Notes under the pieces: model-generated | Database searches by the model: none | Seen by the model: the letters and a program-made list of their open reading frames with translations, nothing else | Told to the model about the DNA's origin: nothing | In this document: positions 1 to 10,256 of the stretch, piece by piece | How the letters are laid out: each line of letters opens with the position of its first letter | Numbering within the stretch: position 1 is the first letter of the stretch | NCBI GenBank assembly: GCA_035048495.1 | Contig: CM068549.1 | Location: 10,278,000 to 10,341,999 of the forward strand | Direction: 5' to 3' | Length of the DNA stretch: 64,000 nucleotides | Origin: Euptelea pleiosperma | Taxonomy: Eukaryota; Streptophyta; Magnoliopsida; Ranunculales; Eupteleaceae | Position numbers and translations under genes: made by a program

Positions 1-431
1 TTACTTGGGTAGCTTTTCTTAGAGAAAAATCTGAAGCATTTGATGAACTCATGAAGATTTGTAAAAAGATTCAAAATGAGAAAGGTTTGTCTATTCTCAG
101 AATTAAAAGTGATAATGGGAGAGAATTTGATAATCACAAATTTGATGAATATTGTGATGAAAATGGGATTAAACATGAATTCTCTGTAGCCAAAATACCT
201 CAGTAGAATGGTGTGGCTGAAAGGAAAAATAGGACTCTTGAGGAAATAGGCAGAGTTATGGTTACTAGCAAAAATCTAACAGGAAATTTGTGGGTTGAAA
301 CAGTCAATACTGCATGCTATACAATGAATCGTGTTTATTTGAGAACAGGAACTCTACAGACAGCCTATGAAATTTGGAATAGAGTTAAACTAAATGTGAA
401 GTATTTCAGGATCTTTGGGAGTACATGATAT
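1..431 (+). pseudogene. Copia integrase, catalytic core remnant
   Basis: The frame reads through the integrase core: the second catalytic Asp lies in SDNGREF and the catalytic Glu in GVAERKNRT. In-frame stops sit at 206-208 (TAG where the family has Gln in PQQNG) and 426-428 (TGA). Integrase inserts retroelement cDNA into nuclear DNA. The zinc-binding N terminus and the first catalytic Asp lie left of the window. After 432 the same frame continues into the integrase-RT linker. This copy cannot make functional integrase. Confidence 0.9.
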
Positions 432-2303
432 ATGCTAAGAGACAGAGAAAACCTTGGAAAGTTTGAATCCAAAAGCGATGAAGGTATTTTTCTAGGATAT
501 TCTACCAGAAGCAGAGCTTATAGGATCTTTAACAAGAGAACCTTAACCATAAAAGAATTAGTCAATGTGGTCATTAATGATGAATCTCTAGAAATTAGTG
601 ATAATACAGATGAGATTGTAGAACCTACGAATACTGATAAAGGTGAAACTAATATTCATAATCCAGAAAAACCCAAAGAATGGAAATACATTAAAGATCA
701 TCCTAGTTCAGAAATTATTGGAGACAAGGATAATGGTGTACATACAAGACGTCAATTGAAAAATATATCCAGTCATTTATGCTATACCTCTAAGATTGAA
801 CCAGAAAATATTAAAGAAGCTCTCTTAGATAAACATTGGATAAATGCTATTCAAGAAGAGTTGAATCAATTTAAGAGAAATAATGTTTGGTTTCTAAACC
901 CTAGACCCTTTGATAAAAATATGATAGGAAGTAAATGGATATATAAGAATAAACTTGATGAGAACGGAGTTATAACTAAAAACAAAGCTAGATTAGTGGC
1001 TCAAGGATACTCTCAAGTTGAAGGGATTGATTTTGATCAGACGTTCGCCCCAGTGGCTAGACTAGAATCAAATGGATGTGTCCTAAAATTTAAACTCTAT
1101 CAAATGGATGTTAAGAGCGCTTTTCTGAATGAGATTTTGGAAGAAGAAGTCTATGTAGAAAGACCTAAAGGTTTTGAAGATCCTCACAAAAGTAATCATG
1201 TCTATAGACTTAAGAAAGCATTGTATGGGTTGAAACAAGCACCAAGAGCTTGGTATGAAATATTAACTCAATTTCTATTAGAGAATGGATTCACAAGAGG
1301 AACGGTTGATAAAACATTATTAATTAAGAAAAGAGAGATATTTTGATATCCCAAATATATGTTAATGATATTGGTTTTTGCTCAACCACTAAGATACATG
1401 TTTTTAGAATTTACTCAAGCCATGAAATCTGAATTTAAAATGAGCATGGAAGGTGAACTGAATTTCTTTCTAGGTCTTCAAGTTAAACAAATAGAAAATG
1501 GCATTTTTCTTTCTCAATCTAAATATTATAAAGAATTGCTTAAAAAATTTGGCTTAGAATCATCTAAATCTCCTCACATTCTTATGAGCACTAGTATTAA
1601 ACTCACTAAGGATTTGAGTGGTAAATCAGTTAATCAGACCCTGTACAGGAGTATGATTGGTAGTCTTCTATATCTCACAACAAGCAGACCTGATATTACT
1701 TTTAGTGTAGGAGCCTATGCTAGATATCAATCTAATCCAAAAGAATCTCATCTCTTGGCTGTTAAAAGAATCATTAAATATGTCAGTGGTACTATCGAAT
1801 ATGGTCTCTGGTATCCTCTTGAGACTAATAGTGAAATTGCTGGTTATTCAGATGCCAATTGGGCAGGAAATGCTGATGATCGTAAGAGCACCAATAATGG
1901 GTGTTTCTATATTGGAAATTGTTTGGTCGCTTAGCACAGCAAGAAACAAAATGCTATATCTTTGTCTACTGCTAAAGCAGAATATATTGCTGCAAGCAAT
2001 TGCTGTGCCCAGTTGATTTGGATGAAATAAATGTTGTTGGATTATAGAATCAATCAAGAATCTATGAATTTATTCTGTGATAATACGAGTGCGATCTATA
2101 TTTCTAAAAATTCTGTACAGCACTCTAGAACCAAACACATAGATATCAAACATCATTTTATTCGAGAGTTGGTTGAAGAACAGATAATTTCATTAGAGTA
2201 TATAAATACTGAAATTCAACTGGCTGATATTTTGACTAAACCTTTGGATTCGCTCAGATATGAATATCTGAGAAAATCTATCGAAATCTATCCCATTGAT
2301 TGA
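432..2303 (+). pseudogene. Copia reverse transcriptase and RNase H remnant
   Basis: RT hallmarks are in order: [41 protein letters not shown], the [10 protein letters not shown] block and [13 protein letters not shown]. The catalytic YVDD box reads YVND, so one catalytic Asp is lost, and this box is readable only after a frameshift near 1338 that is undone near 1400. RNase H follows, with GYSDANWAGN and the C-terminal SRTKHIDIKHHFIRE and LADILTKPL motifs. Stops at 1932-1934 (TAG, family Trp) and about 2027-2029 (TAA) break it. The last motif (2230-2250) marks the usual end of copia pol. Clearly non-functional. Confidence 0.93.
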
Positions 2304-2570
2304 TTTGTGTTGATATTGACTGAAATATTTAATTATCATTGAAAATCATAGTATAAATATTTCAGTTAATTCTTGAGTCGACTCATTTGAAATAATGATT
2401 GGCTAATATTGTTTAGAAATTTTGTTTGGTATTCTTTGAAAATCTTAATTATTTGGGAAAATTTATTTTATTTTGAGATGATTTTGTGTTTAAAATGATA
2501 TTCATAAAAGTCAGGCCATTAAAGTACATTTTGAGGCGTTTGGGTTTGCTAATTTATAATTTGCGATACT
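2304..2570 (+). other. Spacer between copia pol and the envelope-like module
   Basis: AT-rich with no open frame. It holds two short near-repeats of a TAAATATTTCAGTTA-like sequence around 2318-2368. I see no PPT or LTR terminus, so the downstream ORF is taken as internal to the same element. Confidence 0.5.
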
Positions 2571-2757
2571 GGGTCGACCGAACAAAAGGTCCGGTCAACC
2601 AGAAAAATTTGTTAGTTTTTGTGATTTGATTGGTTGCGGGGAAGGGCCAACCAAATATTTGGTCTGGTCGACCGAACATGTCCGGTCGACTGACCATTAT
2701 GATCGGTCGACCGCACCCGAACGACTTATTCTTTTCGCGGGCGGGTCGACCCATGCC
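2571..2757 (+). promoter_or_regulatory. Array of GGTCGACC-type palindromes upstream of the envelope-like ORF
   Basis: GGTCGACC or one-mismatch forms occur at about 2572, 2591 (GGTCAACC), 2665, 2684 (GGTCGACT), 2703 and 2743. Most are preceded by a partial GGTCNG half-site, so the fuller consensus resembles GGTCCGGTCGACCG. Spacing is irregular, so this is not a simple tandem repeat. The last copy ends about 20 bp before a TATA box. The same motif forms an array in this element's own 3' LTR (10106-10256). A cis-regulatory role is inferred. Confidence 0.6.
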
Positions 2758-2775
2758 CTGTCCATCGCCCTTGTT

Positions 2776-2784
2776 TATATATAG
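2776..2784 (+). promoter_or_regulatory. TATA box before the envelope-like ORF
   Basis: TATATATAG, 20 bp after the palindrome array and about 165 bp before the first plausible ATG (2950). The interval is pyrimidine-rich and AT-rich, like a plant 5' leader. An internal promoter for the envelope-like ORF is inferred. Confidence 0.5.
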
Positions 2785-2949
2785 TTTTTAATCAATTTTG
2801 GGTCATTTGATACTCTATTTGAAACCCTAGATATTGTCTTTGGAGTCTCCCATCCTCTTTGAGAAATCCTTAGCTTTCTACTCTAATCTCCTTCTAGAGA
2901 TTCTTATTTTCATAATTTTCTATGGTGAAATTTTCTCTGTGATTTCTAA

Positions 2950-3974
2950 ATGACTTCAAAGGGGAATCATCTTCTAGTGAACTATATCCCCTTAGCTTGT
3001 TCATCAATCCTATGGCTAGGGCTAGCTTCATGAAGAACTATATCAAAAGAGCCGTTGCCATTGAGCGTGGGGTCATCGAGAAAAAGTTGACAATGACTGA
3101 GATTCCCAACCTTCTGTCAATTTTTGGTGTTGCATATCCTGAGTTAGTCAGGATGTTCTATTGTAATTTGAATAATCATGATCCAGATGGTCTTTTTCTT
3201 TATTCTAAGGTTCGAGGTGTTCGTTTTAAAATTACAGATCAAAGATAATAGGTCTTCCTCGAGTGCCTAATGGAGGAACTTTCCCACCTTCCCTACCTCT
3301 CAAGAACAAAAAGGTTATTTCAAGAGCTATTTGTGAGAAGGTAGTTCATTGGTTATCTGATTTGGCTACAAGGGAATTACTTCCCACGTATCATTTGCTA
3401 GGTTTGATTTTCTCTTACAACTTGGTCCTTAAGGCGGGACATCGGAGTGAAATTGGACCCTATATCCAATATCTTCTATATTGTGTCTCTCAAGGTACGA
3501 AAATTTGTGGTCCATCAGTAATTTTTCATCTCATGGTTGAGAATTTGACGATTGAGAATCGCAAGTGGTCTTTGCCTTTTGGCATTTTAGTTTCAAAAAT
3601 TCTGAGTCATTACAATGTTCTTATGCATCCCATCTCACCTATCAATCAAGTTACTTTTAGCAAGATGTTGGTTGGTGAATCGTCTATGTCTGCTCCTGTT
3701 TCTGCTTCTTTCGAGTTCTGGATCCTGTCGTTCCTTTGTATCTGCATCTATTGCAGGTTTCTTGTCCAAGTTGGACAATCTTTGTGCGTCGATTGACAAA
3801 TTTTCTCTACGTCAGCAGCATATGACTTCATTCCTTAGGTCTCAGCATCTTGACTATCCAGAGTCTTCGTTTGAGGAGACGACTATGCCTTCAGCAGCTG
3901 GTGATGATGAAGACGAAGATGAAGAAGAAGGAGATGATGGTGATGACGATGACGATGAGAATGATTATGACTAG
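2950..3974 (+). pseudogene. Envelope-like ORF of the SIRE-type element
   Basis: This lies between pol and the 3' LTR, where SIRE-type elements carry an envelope-like ORF. The readable middle (KNYIKRAVAIERGVIEKKL; LSDLATRELLPTYHLLGLIF; GPYIQYLLYCVSQGTKICGP) resembles the plant domain annotated in databases as 'putative plant transposon protein'. The most likely ATG is 2950, shifted one frame relative to the body; the next is 3012. Further frameshifts lie near 3240-3250 and 3705. The C terminus has a hydrophilic helix followed by an acidic tail of Asp/Glu runs (about 3898-3974). I see no convincing signal peptide. Function is unknown even for intact relatives. Confidence 0.7.
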
Positions 3975-4240
3975 AGCACACTTTGCTTTTTCTCTCTTTA
4001 TAGATCAGTAGTACATGTTGTGTTGATGTATTATTTGATACTATTGGTCTGTATTATTTGATACTGATGTACTTTGGCTACTTTGTGTGGATGTTGGATA
4101 TTGGTCACTATGTTGACTGGTTTATTTTATGATATATTTTGATATATTTTGGTATGATTTTTCTTTCATGTATAATTGATTAGCATTGTCTTATATTCTT
4201 TATCATCACATGTTGGTGTTCTTCCCTTTGTCAATGTATG
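3975..4240 (+). other. 3' flank of the envelope-like ORF
   Basis: T-rich sequence with an imperfect repeat (GTATTATTTGATACT at about 4027 and 4051). No ORF. It leads into the first purine tract. Confidence 0.4.
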
Positions 4241-4257
4241 ACAAAAAGGAGGAGAAA
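4241..4257 (+). other. First purine tract of the SIRE-type element
   Basis: ACAAAAAGGAGGAGAAA, 267 bp after the envelope-like stop. SIRE-type elements commonly have an AAAAAGGGGGAG tract here in addition to the true PPT nearer the LTR. It looks slightly degenerate. Confidence 0.5.
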
Positions 4258-4490
4258 TCGATTATAATGTGGATTAGGATAATGTGGATTACATTGCTAA
4301 CACTTGTTGCTTTTACTATCTTATTGAACTGCTTGTCATAAAATATCTGTGATTCTTATTTAGTTCTATTTGACTAAATGTACTGAAAAGACATTTTTGG
4401 TATGTTTTTTACTAATATACTAATGAGAAGCTATTGTCAAAGATTTTTTTTGTCAAGTTGATTATTTTGTAGCAACTGGTTGTTTGCAAT
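4258..4490 (+). other. SIRE-type internal DNA left of the CACTA insertion
   Basis: AT-rich and non-coding. It ends in AAT (4488-4490), the left copy of the CACTA target duplication, and continues at 9421 on the far side. Confidence 0.5.
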
Positions 4491-4760
4491 CACTACAAGA
4501 AAGAAGGCTTTTAGCAACGGGCATGATCCACTGCGAAAACCCTTTCGCAACGGACCAGTCGTGTTGCGGTACCTCCGTTGCGGAACCTTTGGCATCGGAC
4601 TAGGACCGTTGCGGGTTTGTCGTGAAAAGTACCCATTCCGCGACGGTCCTTGCAATGGATAAGTCCGACGCTAAAAGCACTATCCTCAATGGACAAAGAC
4701 CGCCGCTGAAAATCATTGTCCATTGCTACAGGTTACTTTCTGAAACAGGCCTAGCCCGAC
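4491..4760 (+). repeat. CACTA left terminal and subterminal repeats
   Basis: After the CACTACAAGAAA terminus come repeated half-sites in both orientations: GCAACGG (4513), GCAACGGAC (4546), GTTGCGG (4564), CGTTGCGGAAC (4577), CGTTGCGGG (4608), then diverged forms to about 4750. In CACTA elements such motifs bind the transposase. Confidence 0.75.
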
Positions 4761-6172
4761 GCCAATTTTGAAGTTTTCGAAAAAAAAAATTGCGACCCCC
4801 TTGGTCGCAAACGATTTTCATAAAAAAATTACGCCTAATGTTGGACCAGAAAAAAGATATGAACCTGCACTACAATTCTTAAAATTAAAAGAAAACCAAG
4901 TGGGCCTATTATCCATATTTTTTGACTGGAAATAGATTTCGTATCCCAAAATAGGGAAAAAGCAGGGTATACAAGATTATCATGTTCCTCTCTTCCCACA
5001 TATAGCACATTACCAAACATATCGCCAAATTTACAATTCCATAGATGTAACTTAAGAGAGTTAGAACATCTATTTCAATGACTCCCATAAATGTGAAATG
5101 TAGAAGAAATAAAAGTCTCACAAATTTAAACCCACATTAGAAATTGTTTCCATTCTAAGAATCACATTTTGACATACATGTTTTAGTTTGGTAACCTTTA
5201 GATGTCATCTTTCCTTACGTACAAGCTCCTAACATCCAAGAGACCTCTCCAAGACCAACTTAGAAATAAAAAAATATGAACTCCTGCAAATAAATCCCAC
5301 ATCAGCAACTAGAGAAAATTGTAAGATGTATTGAAGTACCTCAACATGCATTCTACTACTGTTGATGGGTAGGGCAGGAAATCCACACTGATTTAAGCAT
5401 AAGCATATAGAATGCAGATGTATTAAAGTAGCTCAACAAACATAAAGAGTTCTACTACTGTTGATGAGTAGATCAGGAAATCTGCATTGATATAAAAATA
5501 AGTACCAGAAGTTTCCCCAAGTAATGTAAGTCAGCTACTGACAGAGAGAGATTGTGGGTTCCTAAATAACCAAGCCCCAAGCTTGCAACTCTGCCAAAGT
5601 CCTCATGCCATATTCAAGCCAAACCCAACAAAAGTCATGCTTGTCCTTCTAGTATGTAATTGCACTTGTGCCTCTGTGTATAAGTGGTGACTATGGATCT
5701 AACAAGGATTCTTATGTGTTCTCTTGCCCCTAAAGCTAATGGACATAGGAATTGACCTGAAAAATATTCACCAATAGCTTTTAATGAAATCAAGGCATTC
5801 TTGGAACTTCATTACAGGAGTGTCCGCACCATCAATATACAACCATTCTTCTACGTTTAAAACACGACTTAGTCAAATTAGAACTGTAAGTGAGAACAAG
5901 ATAACTAGGCCATGTGAGACACACACATGGTAGCTCTTTTCCATTAGAAAATGGAGCTTGAACCTTGAAGCCAATTTCTCTAGTTATAAAAATTGAACTT
6001 CGGACATTGGTAGCTCTTTTCCATAATGGTACCAATAGTAATTAATTGATATAAGTGACCCAGTTTGCTTTCTAAATTGTACTATGCATGATACATAATT
6101 GGAATCATTCAAAAAACTATTGGCAATTTACAGAAACCCACCCATGAGAGGAAAGAATAGATAGTTACTCAC
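4761..6172. other. CACTA interior, left part
   Basis: AT-rich and non-coding. It contains an imperfect direct repeat of about 115 bp (around 5330-5400 and 5425-5495, sharing TCTACTACTGTTGATG). The part next to 6173 is probably captured intron sequence of the WD40 gene. I recognise nothing else. Confidence 0.4.
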
Positions 6173-7557
6173 ATTGTTGTCCTTGCTTCCGGTTACAATA
6201 AGTGTTCTTCTAGAACTCGAAACACACGTGTCAAGGCATAGCACAATGTCGGTATGCCCTGCAAATACATAGGAACATGAGGATGCAAGGTCATACACTC
6301 CCACCTGCACAGAAGTTCAAGTTACAAATGCAAATTAGAAACAACTTATAAATATATTTGTCTGTTTGTGGGAGGGGGGTCTATTATACTTACTAGCCTA
6401 AAATGACATACCCTTGTGGGGTCTAAAACTTCTAACACTATCAAAAGTGCACTTTAAGTTAACGGTGAAATGGACAGTCAAAAATTTTCAACTCATTTTC
6501 ACAGGGCTACAAATGTCAAAATGAATTGATTTTTGTGAAAGACGATCTCCAATGTGAGGAAATAAAAAAATCAGCCCTTAACTCATCTCCATGTGAGCCC
6601 CACAATGGAGTGTCATTTTTTGTGTGTCCAAATAACTATATACATGAGAGAGAGTAAGAGAGACAAAGAAACACATGCATAGAGGAGTACTTGGACGTCC
6701 ACACATCTGGCCTATTTGTGTTGTACTGTGGTGCACAAGCAGAGATCAAGATCAAAACATTGAGGGTCTCTCCAAGAAGATCTTTGAGACTAAAGTTCGA
6801 CCCAATATGATAATACTAATCGTTTGATCTTTCAATTTTTTTTGGACAATAACAAACCCAGATTTTTTTCTTCTAATAAGGCCCTAGAAAAAAAAAATCT
6901 ATACATCAATCGGAATAATTACCTATTTAAGATTTATAGCTACATCAAGAAATTGTTCCTCCTCACCCAAAAACTTCATATCCACAATCTTTGCATTGTA
7001 ACCAACAAGCCTTTTGCTTAGAATTAACTTAAGTGCCTCTTCCAGAGCTTGTACTGGGGAATAGAACATAAACCGCTGATCAGTAGTGACAAGGAGCAAT
7101 CCTTGATCCAAAGGTAACATCACAGCTGCTGTGAAGCCCCTTTTCAAGCCATCCTTGTCAGAGCTGACAGTAACAGCTGAAGATTGTTGCTCAAATAGGC
7201 AGACTGCACTGTTAATGAAACAAGTAATTAACTTAAGCTCACTGAATATTATTCCATTCTAGATGAAACCAAATTAAAGAAAATGAAGACAAGAAGATCC
7301 CAGGGAGATCTCAGAATTGTTCAACATAGTAATTATTTCATGAGACGGCGATCTTAAAACACATTTTGACGACTATACCCTTCAAAGTTCCATATCCTTA
7401 GGATCCCACATTTGCCAACAGTTAGAAAGTGAATTGGTGGTGACCCACATCTCTTTTCTTCTCGCTGAAATGTTCATTTGAGCCCAAGTAAGCAGCTAAA
7501 CGAGTCTCGGGATGACTAACACAAATAGTTTCAACCACCTCATATGTTGGTACAGAC
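6173..7557 (-). pseudogene. Captured UTP13/TORMOZ-like WD40 gene fragment (three exons)
   Basis: Read on the minus strand. Exon A 7557-7379 encodes PTYEVVETICV and, after one frameshift, FLTVGKCGILRIWNFEG. Exon B 7208-6923 encodes AVCLFEQQSSAVTVSS, KRGFTAAVMLP and LSKRLVGYN. Exon C 6304-6173 encodes VGVYDLASSCSYVFAGHTD and LDTCVSSSRRTLIVTGSKD. This order and wording match plant TORMOZ/UTP13, a WD40 protein of the U3 snoRNP used in 18S rRNA processing. Splice sites survive: acceptors CAACAG/GT, AACAG/TG, TGCAG/GT; donors GG/GTATAG, TAG/GTAATT, AAT/GTGAGT. Introns are therefore retained, which indicates DNA-level capture. The last codon of exon B is TAG, a premature stop. The fragment lacks both gene ends. 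Confidence 0.8.
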
Positions 7558-8850
7558 CTGTTGCTTATGGTCAAAAAGCAAAAAAATGTCTTGTTGCTTA
7601 ATTGTTCAATAATTAAAATTCTTCATGCAAAGCTAACCAAATTGCAATATTCTAGACGTACATGAGACAGATCCATTTGCATTTAGATGGCATTCCTTCA
7701 TATAGAATTTAAACTGTGTGGAATAACAACTAATCATTATGCAAAGCTAACCAAGGAATAAATTGCAATATTCCAAATGTACATGAGATATATCCATTTG
7801 CATTGGGATGTCATCCCCTCAATAGCATTTAAAATGTCTACAATAAGAACAAACCTAATGCAAGGATCAATCACCTGAGGAATCTCATGAAGACATAGCA
7901 AAACCAAGAAACGAATATGTAAGTAATTCATAAGACTATAAGAGGATGCAAGAGTCACAATTCAAAACAAAGTTAGATCAAGAAGCAAGTCGAAGTATAC
8001 TCATAAGTAGTGAATCATTTATGTACTAAAAAAATAATATCAAATTATAACTTTTTCTTGTTATAATTCAATGGGTTGCTCTATTTTCTTCAATTATCCC
8101 AACCCACAATCCCATATTTGGTTTTGTAATTAATTCAAACACCACTCGTGCTAGTAAAACTATCTTAGTTCTTCCAACAAGAATCAGGCCCAGTGTTTCT
8201 ATCTAACTTTTTGAAGAAAAGAAGTTCAGAATCTGTCTCCTTAAGCTCTAAAAGTCTGCTATTCTACCAATCAAGAACCCAAAACAAATCCTTAAATTTC
8301 AGCATCTATCAACAAATATCTGTAATTGAAAGTAAAATTTAAATTAGAAAATAAAAATCCAAGAGAGAAGTGTTCTCTCACCCTTCCTAAGTAAAGAAGA
8401 TAATCTTAAATCACAATAATTTAAACAAAAAGAAGAAAAGGTTCCATAACCCAACCTATTTCTTACCAAAAATCAAAGAACCGTTAGGTAATAGTTTTGG
8501 AGAAAACCCAGATGAGAAATTTTCTACAAACGAAGAACAAAAAGGTTTCTAACGAAGTATCCTCTTTTTCTTATAGAAATTAAAACCTCTGAAAATTTAA
8601 CTTGAGGGAAAGAAAAATAAACCCTCTTAGCTAATCAACTAAAAAGAAAGATCAAAAATTGAAAACCCTCTAAAAGTTAATCTGAAACAATATTAAAAAA
8701 ATTAAGAACTGAGATCTCTAATCTAAACGACCTAATTGGCTTCCAAAAAAAACCTTCAAAGTTTGTTTCTTCTTCTTTTTAACATTTTAAAATCCAAAAA
8801 AAAAAAAAACGCAAATATTCGATCTTTAAAGTGATGACAAAAATGATACA
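7558..8850. other. CACTA interior, right part
   Basis: AT-rich and non-coding. An imperfect ~90-bp direct repeat sits near 7625-7720 and 7738-7830 (AGCTAACCAA through ATCCATTTGCATT). Some may be captured intron upstream of exon A. Long A-rich tracts occur around 8600-8815. Confidence 0.4.
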
Positions 8851-8854
8851 GAGA

Positions 8855-9215
8855 AGTGCGACCGCGCGCACACACACACGCACACACAGAGAGCTAGGCG
8901 GGAGAGAAAGAAGGGAGAGAGACAGGAGAGAAAAAGCTGGGAGAGTACTTGTATTTTAGTCATTGATGATTGTGCTACACCTTGTTGTTGACCCCCTATC
9001 GACGATCAAATCGGCCAAGTCGCTGCTGCCAACATCATGCCTCCCTCCCTCCCTGCCTTACTGTCAATTCCCAATCCAGAGAAGGAGAGAAATGGATGAG
9101 GGAGGGGTGAGGAGGGAGATCGCAAGAGTTAGGGTTAGGGTTGGGTTGGGGAGCAGAGATCGATTAGGGATTTGGGGAAAGAGGGGAGAAGTGATAAACG
9201 ATGGATTAGACTGAT
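8855..9215 (-). other. GC-richer segment resembling a captured gene 5' region
   Basis: Unlike its AT-rich surroundings, this has a (CA)n run (8868-8888), purine-rich GAGAGA tracts and, at 9128-9149, AGGGTTAGGGTTGGGTTGGG. On the minus strand it reads as a pyrimidine-rich stretch with CCCTAACCCTAA, as in many plant 5' UTRs. It may be the promoter/5' UTR of the captured gene. I could not find a matching coding start. Confidence 0.3.
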
Positions 9216-9229
9216 TAGTTTTAGAGACC

Positions 9230-9420
9230 CTTTAGACGACGGGCCCGTACTTCGATAGAGGTGAAAAGACAATTCAATACCTAAAATATATAAAAAAAGA
9301 TACCCGTAAAGGACCTTTGGCCTAGCGCAACGGGTCAGGACTATCACAAATTGGCAACAAATTAAGTCCGTCCCGGAAAGTCAAGTGTAGCCGTTGCGGA
9401 AAGTAAATTTTTTGGTAGTG
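9230..9420 (-). repeat. CACTA right terminal and subterminal repeats
   Basis: GCAACGGG (9327) and CCGTTGCGGAAAG (9391) repeat the subterminal motif of the left end, followed by the inverted CACTACC terminus. The AAT target duplication follows at 9421-9423. Confidence 0.75.
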
Positions 9421-9622
9421 AATAAGTGTGGTACCAATCACGATACTAATCGCGAGCTACAGCGTTGCCTCCTTGTATCTTCATCCTTCCAAGAAAAGCT
9501 ATTTGGGCAATTAACTTAAGGGGAGGGAAGTTATTGTACTTAAGGGGAGCATTATTGATTTGTTTTGTAATGGGCAAAAAGTGTAATATAATTGGGTAAG
9601 TATTTGTTTTTGTCCTAGCATT
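9421..9622 (+). other. SIRE-type internal DNA right of the CACTA insertion
   Basis: Contains TTAAGGGGAGGGAAG (9513) and TTAAGGGGAGCATTATTG (9540), a style usual just before the PPT of SIRE-type elements. No ORF. Confidence 0.5.
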
Positions 9623-9636
9623 AACAAAGGGGGAGA
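9623..9636 (+). other. Polypurine tract (PPT) of the SIRE-type element
   Basis: AACAAAGGGGGAGA immediately before TTG/TG of the LTR. This matches the usual SIRE-type AAAGGGGGAGATTG junction, where plus-strand DNA synthesis is primed. Confidence 0.75.
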
Positions 9637-10105
9637 TTGAAAAGTCTTGGTTGTCAAATCCCAAGAATACTTAGTTCTTTGGTAAATATATGTATTGTTG
9701 TGCCTCGAATCTCCTAAAGTCTGAAGCATCAAAAATCAAATGGACTTCGAAAAACAAAAGAAGGATTAAAGCTAAAGAAAAGACAACCCAAGTGTTCAAG
9801 ATCAACTGAAGATAAAGTCAAGATTATCAAGTACAACTGAAGACAAAGTCAAATGATCAAGCTCAACTAAAGACAGTCAAAAGCTCAAGTACGTTCTCAC
9901 TAAACGAACATTCAACTATGAAGAAACTCGTGTTGCGATTACTTACGCAAATCTGAGGGTAAAACCGCGCATTGCCTACGGATATTATTGTACCCTAGAT
10001 GGTTAAATTTTGGTTAGGGATTGTGCGTGTGATAAGAAGATAAATTCTCAAAAATTTGGTAGCATTCGGCTATGGACAAAATTGTCCGACCGACTGGCTC
10101 ATTTG

Positions 10106-10256
10106 TGCAGGAGACCGAAGGTCCGGTCGACCGGCCAAAATGGTCCGGTCGACCCTAACTCTCGGATTCGAGAAATTTGGCTTAAAGACTGAATGGGCGA
10201 TTGACTAAAGGCTCGGTCGACCGAGGTCCGGTCGACCGGCCAATAATGCGGTCAAC
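10106..10256 (+). promoter_or_regulatory. GGTCGACC palindrome array in the SIRE-type LTR (U3)
   Basis: GGTCCGGTCGACCGGCC (10120), GGTCCGGTCGACCC (10142), GCTCGGTCGACCGA (10211), GGTCCGGTCGACCGGCC (10225) and GCGGTCAACCC (10248), with diverged half-sites from about 10085. The array lies about 110 bp upstream of the TATA box. The motif is the same as at 2571-2757. Confidence 0.65.

Larger units (their letters stand above)
4491..9420. mobile_element. Non-autonomous CACTA (En/Spm) transposon carrying host gene fragments
   Basis: The left end starts CACTACAAGAAA. The right end, read inward on the other strand, starts CACTACCAAAAAA. The element is flanked by a perfect 3-bp duplication AAT (4488-4490 and 9421-9423), the size CACTA transposases make. 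Both ends carry subterminal repeats with CGTTGCGG/GCAACGG cores. No TNPA- or TNPD-like transposase is visible in 4,930 bp, so movement would need help in trans. The interior holds antisense exons of a WD40 gene, making it a Pack-CACTA. It is inserted in the SIRE-type element, so it is younger than that insertion. Confidence 0.93.

Noticed and set aside
2304..2950. Reading the GGTCGACC-TATA block as the 3' LTR of the copia element
   Set aside because: No PPT or TG terminus precedes it. The envelope-like ORF and two purine tracts follow, and the true LTR starts at 9638.
5832..6035. Minus-strand open frame as a further captured exon
   Set aside because: No WD40 similarity and no fitting splice sites. 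More likely intron or filler in the CACTA.
9128..9149. Telomere-like AGGGTTAGGGTT, possible interstitial telomere
   Set aside because: Only about two units before it degenerates. CCCTAA motifs of this size are common in plant promoters and 5' UTRs.
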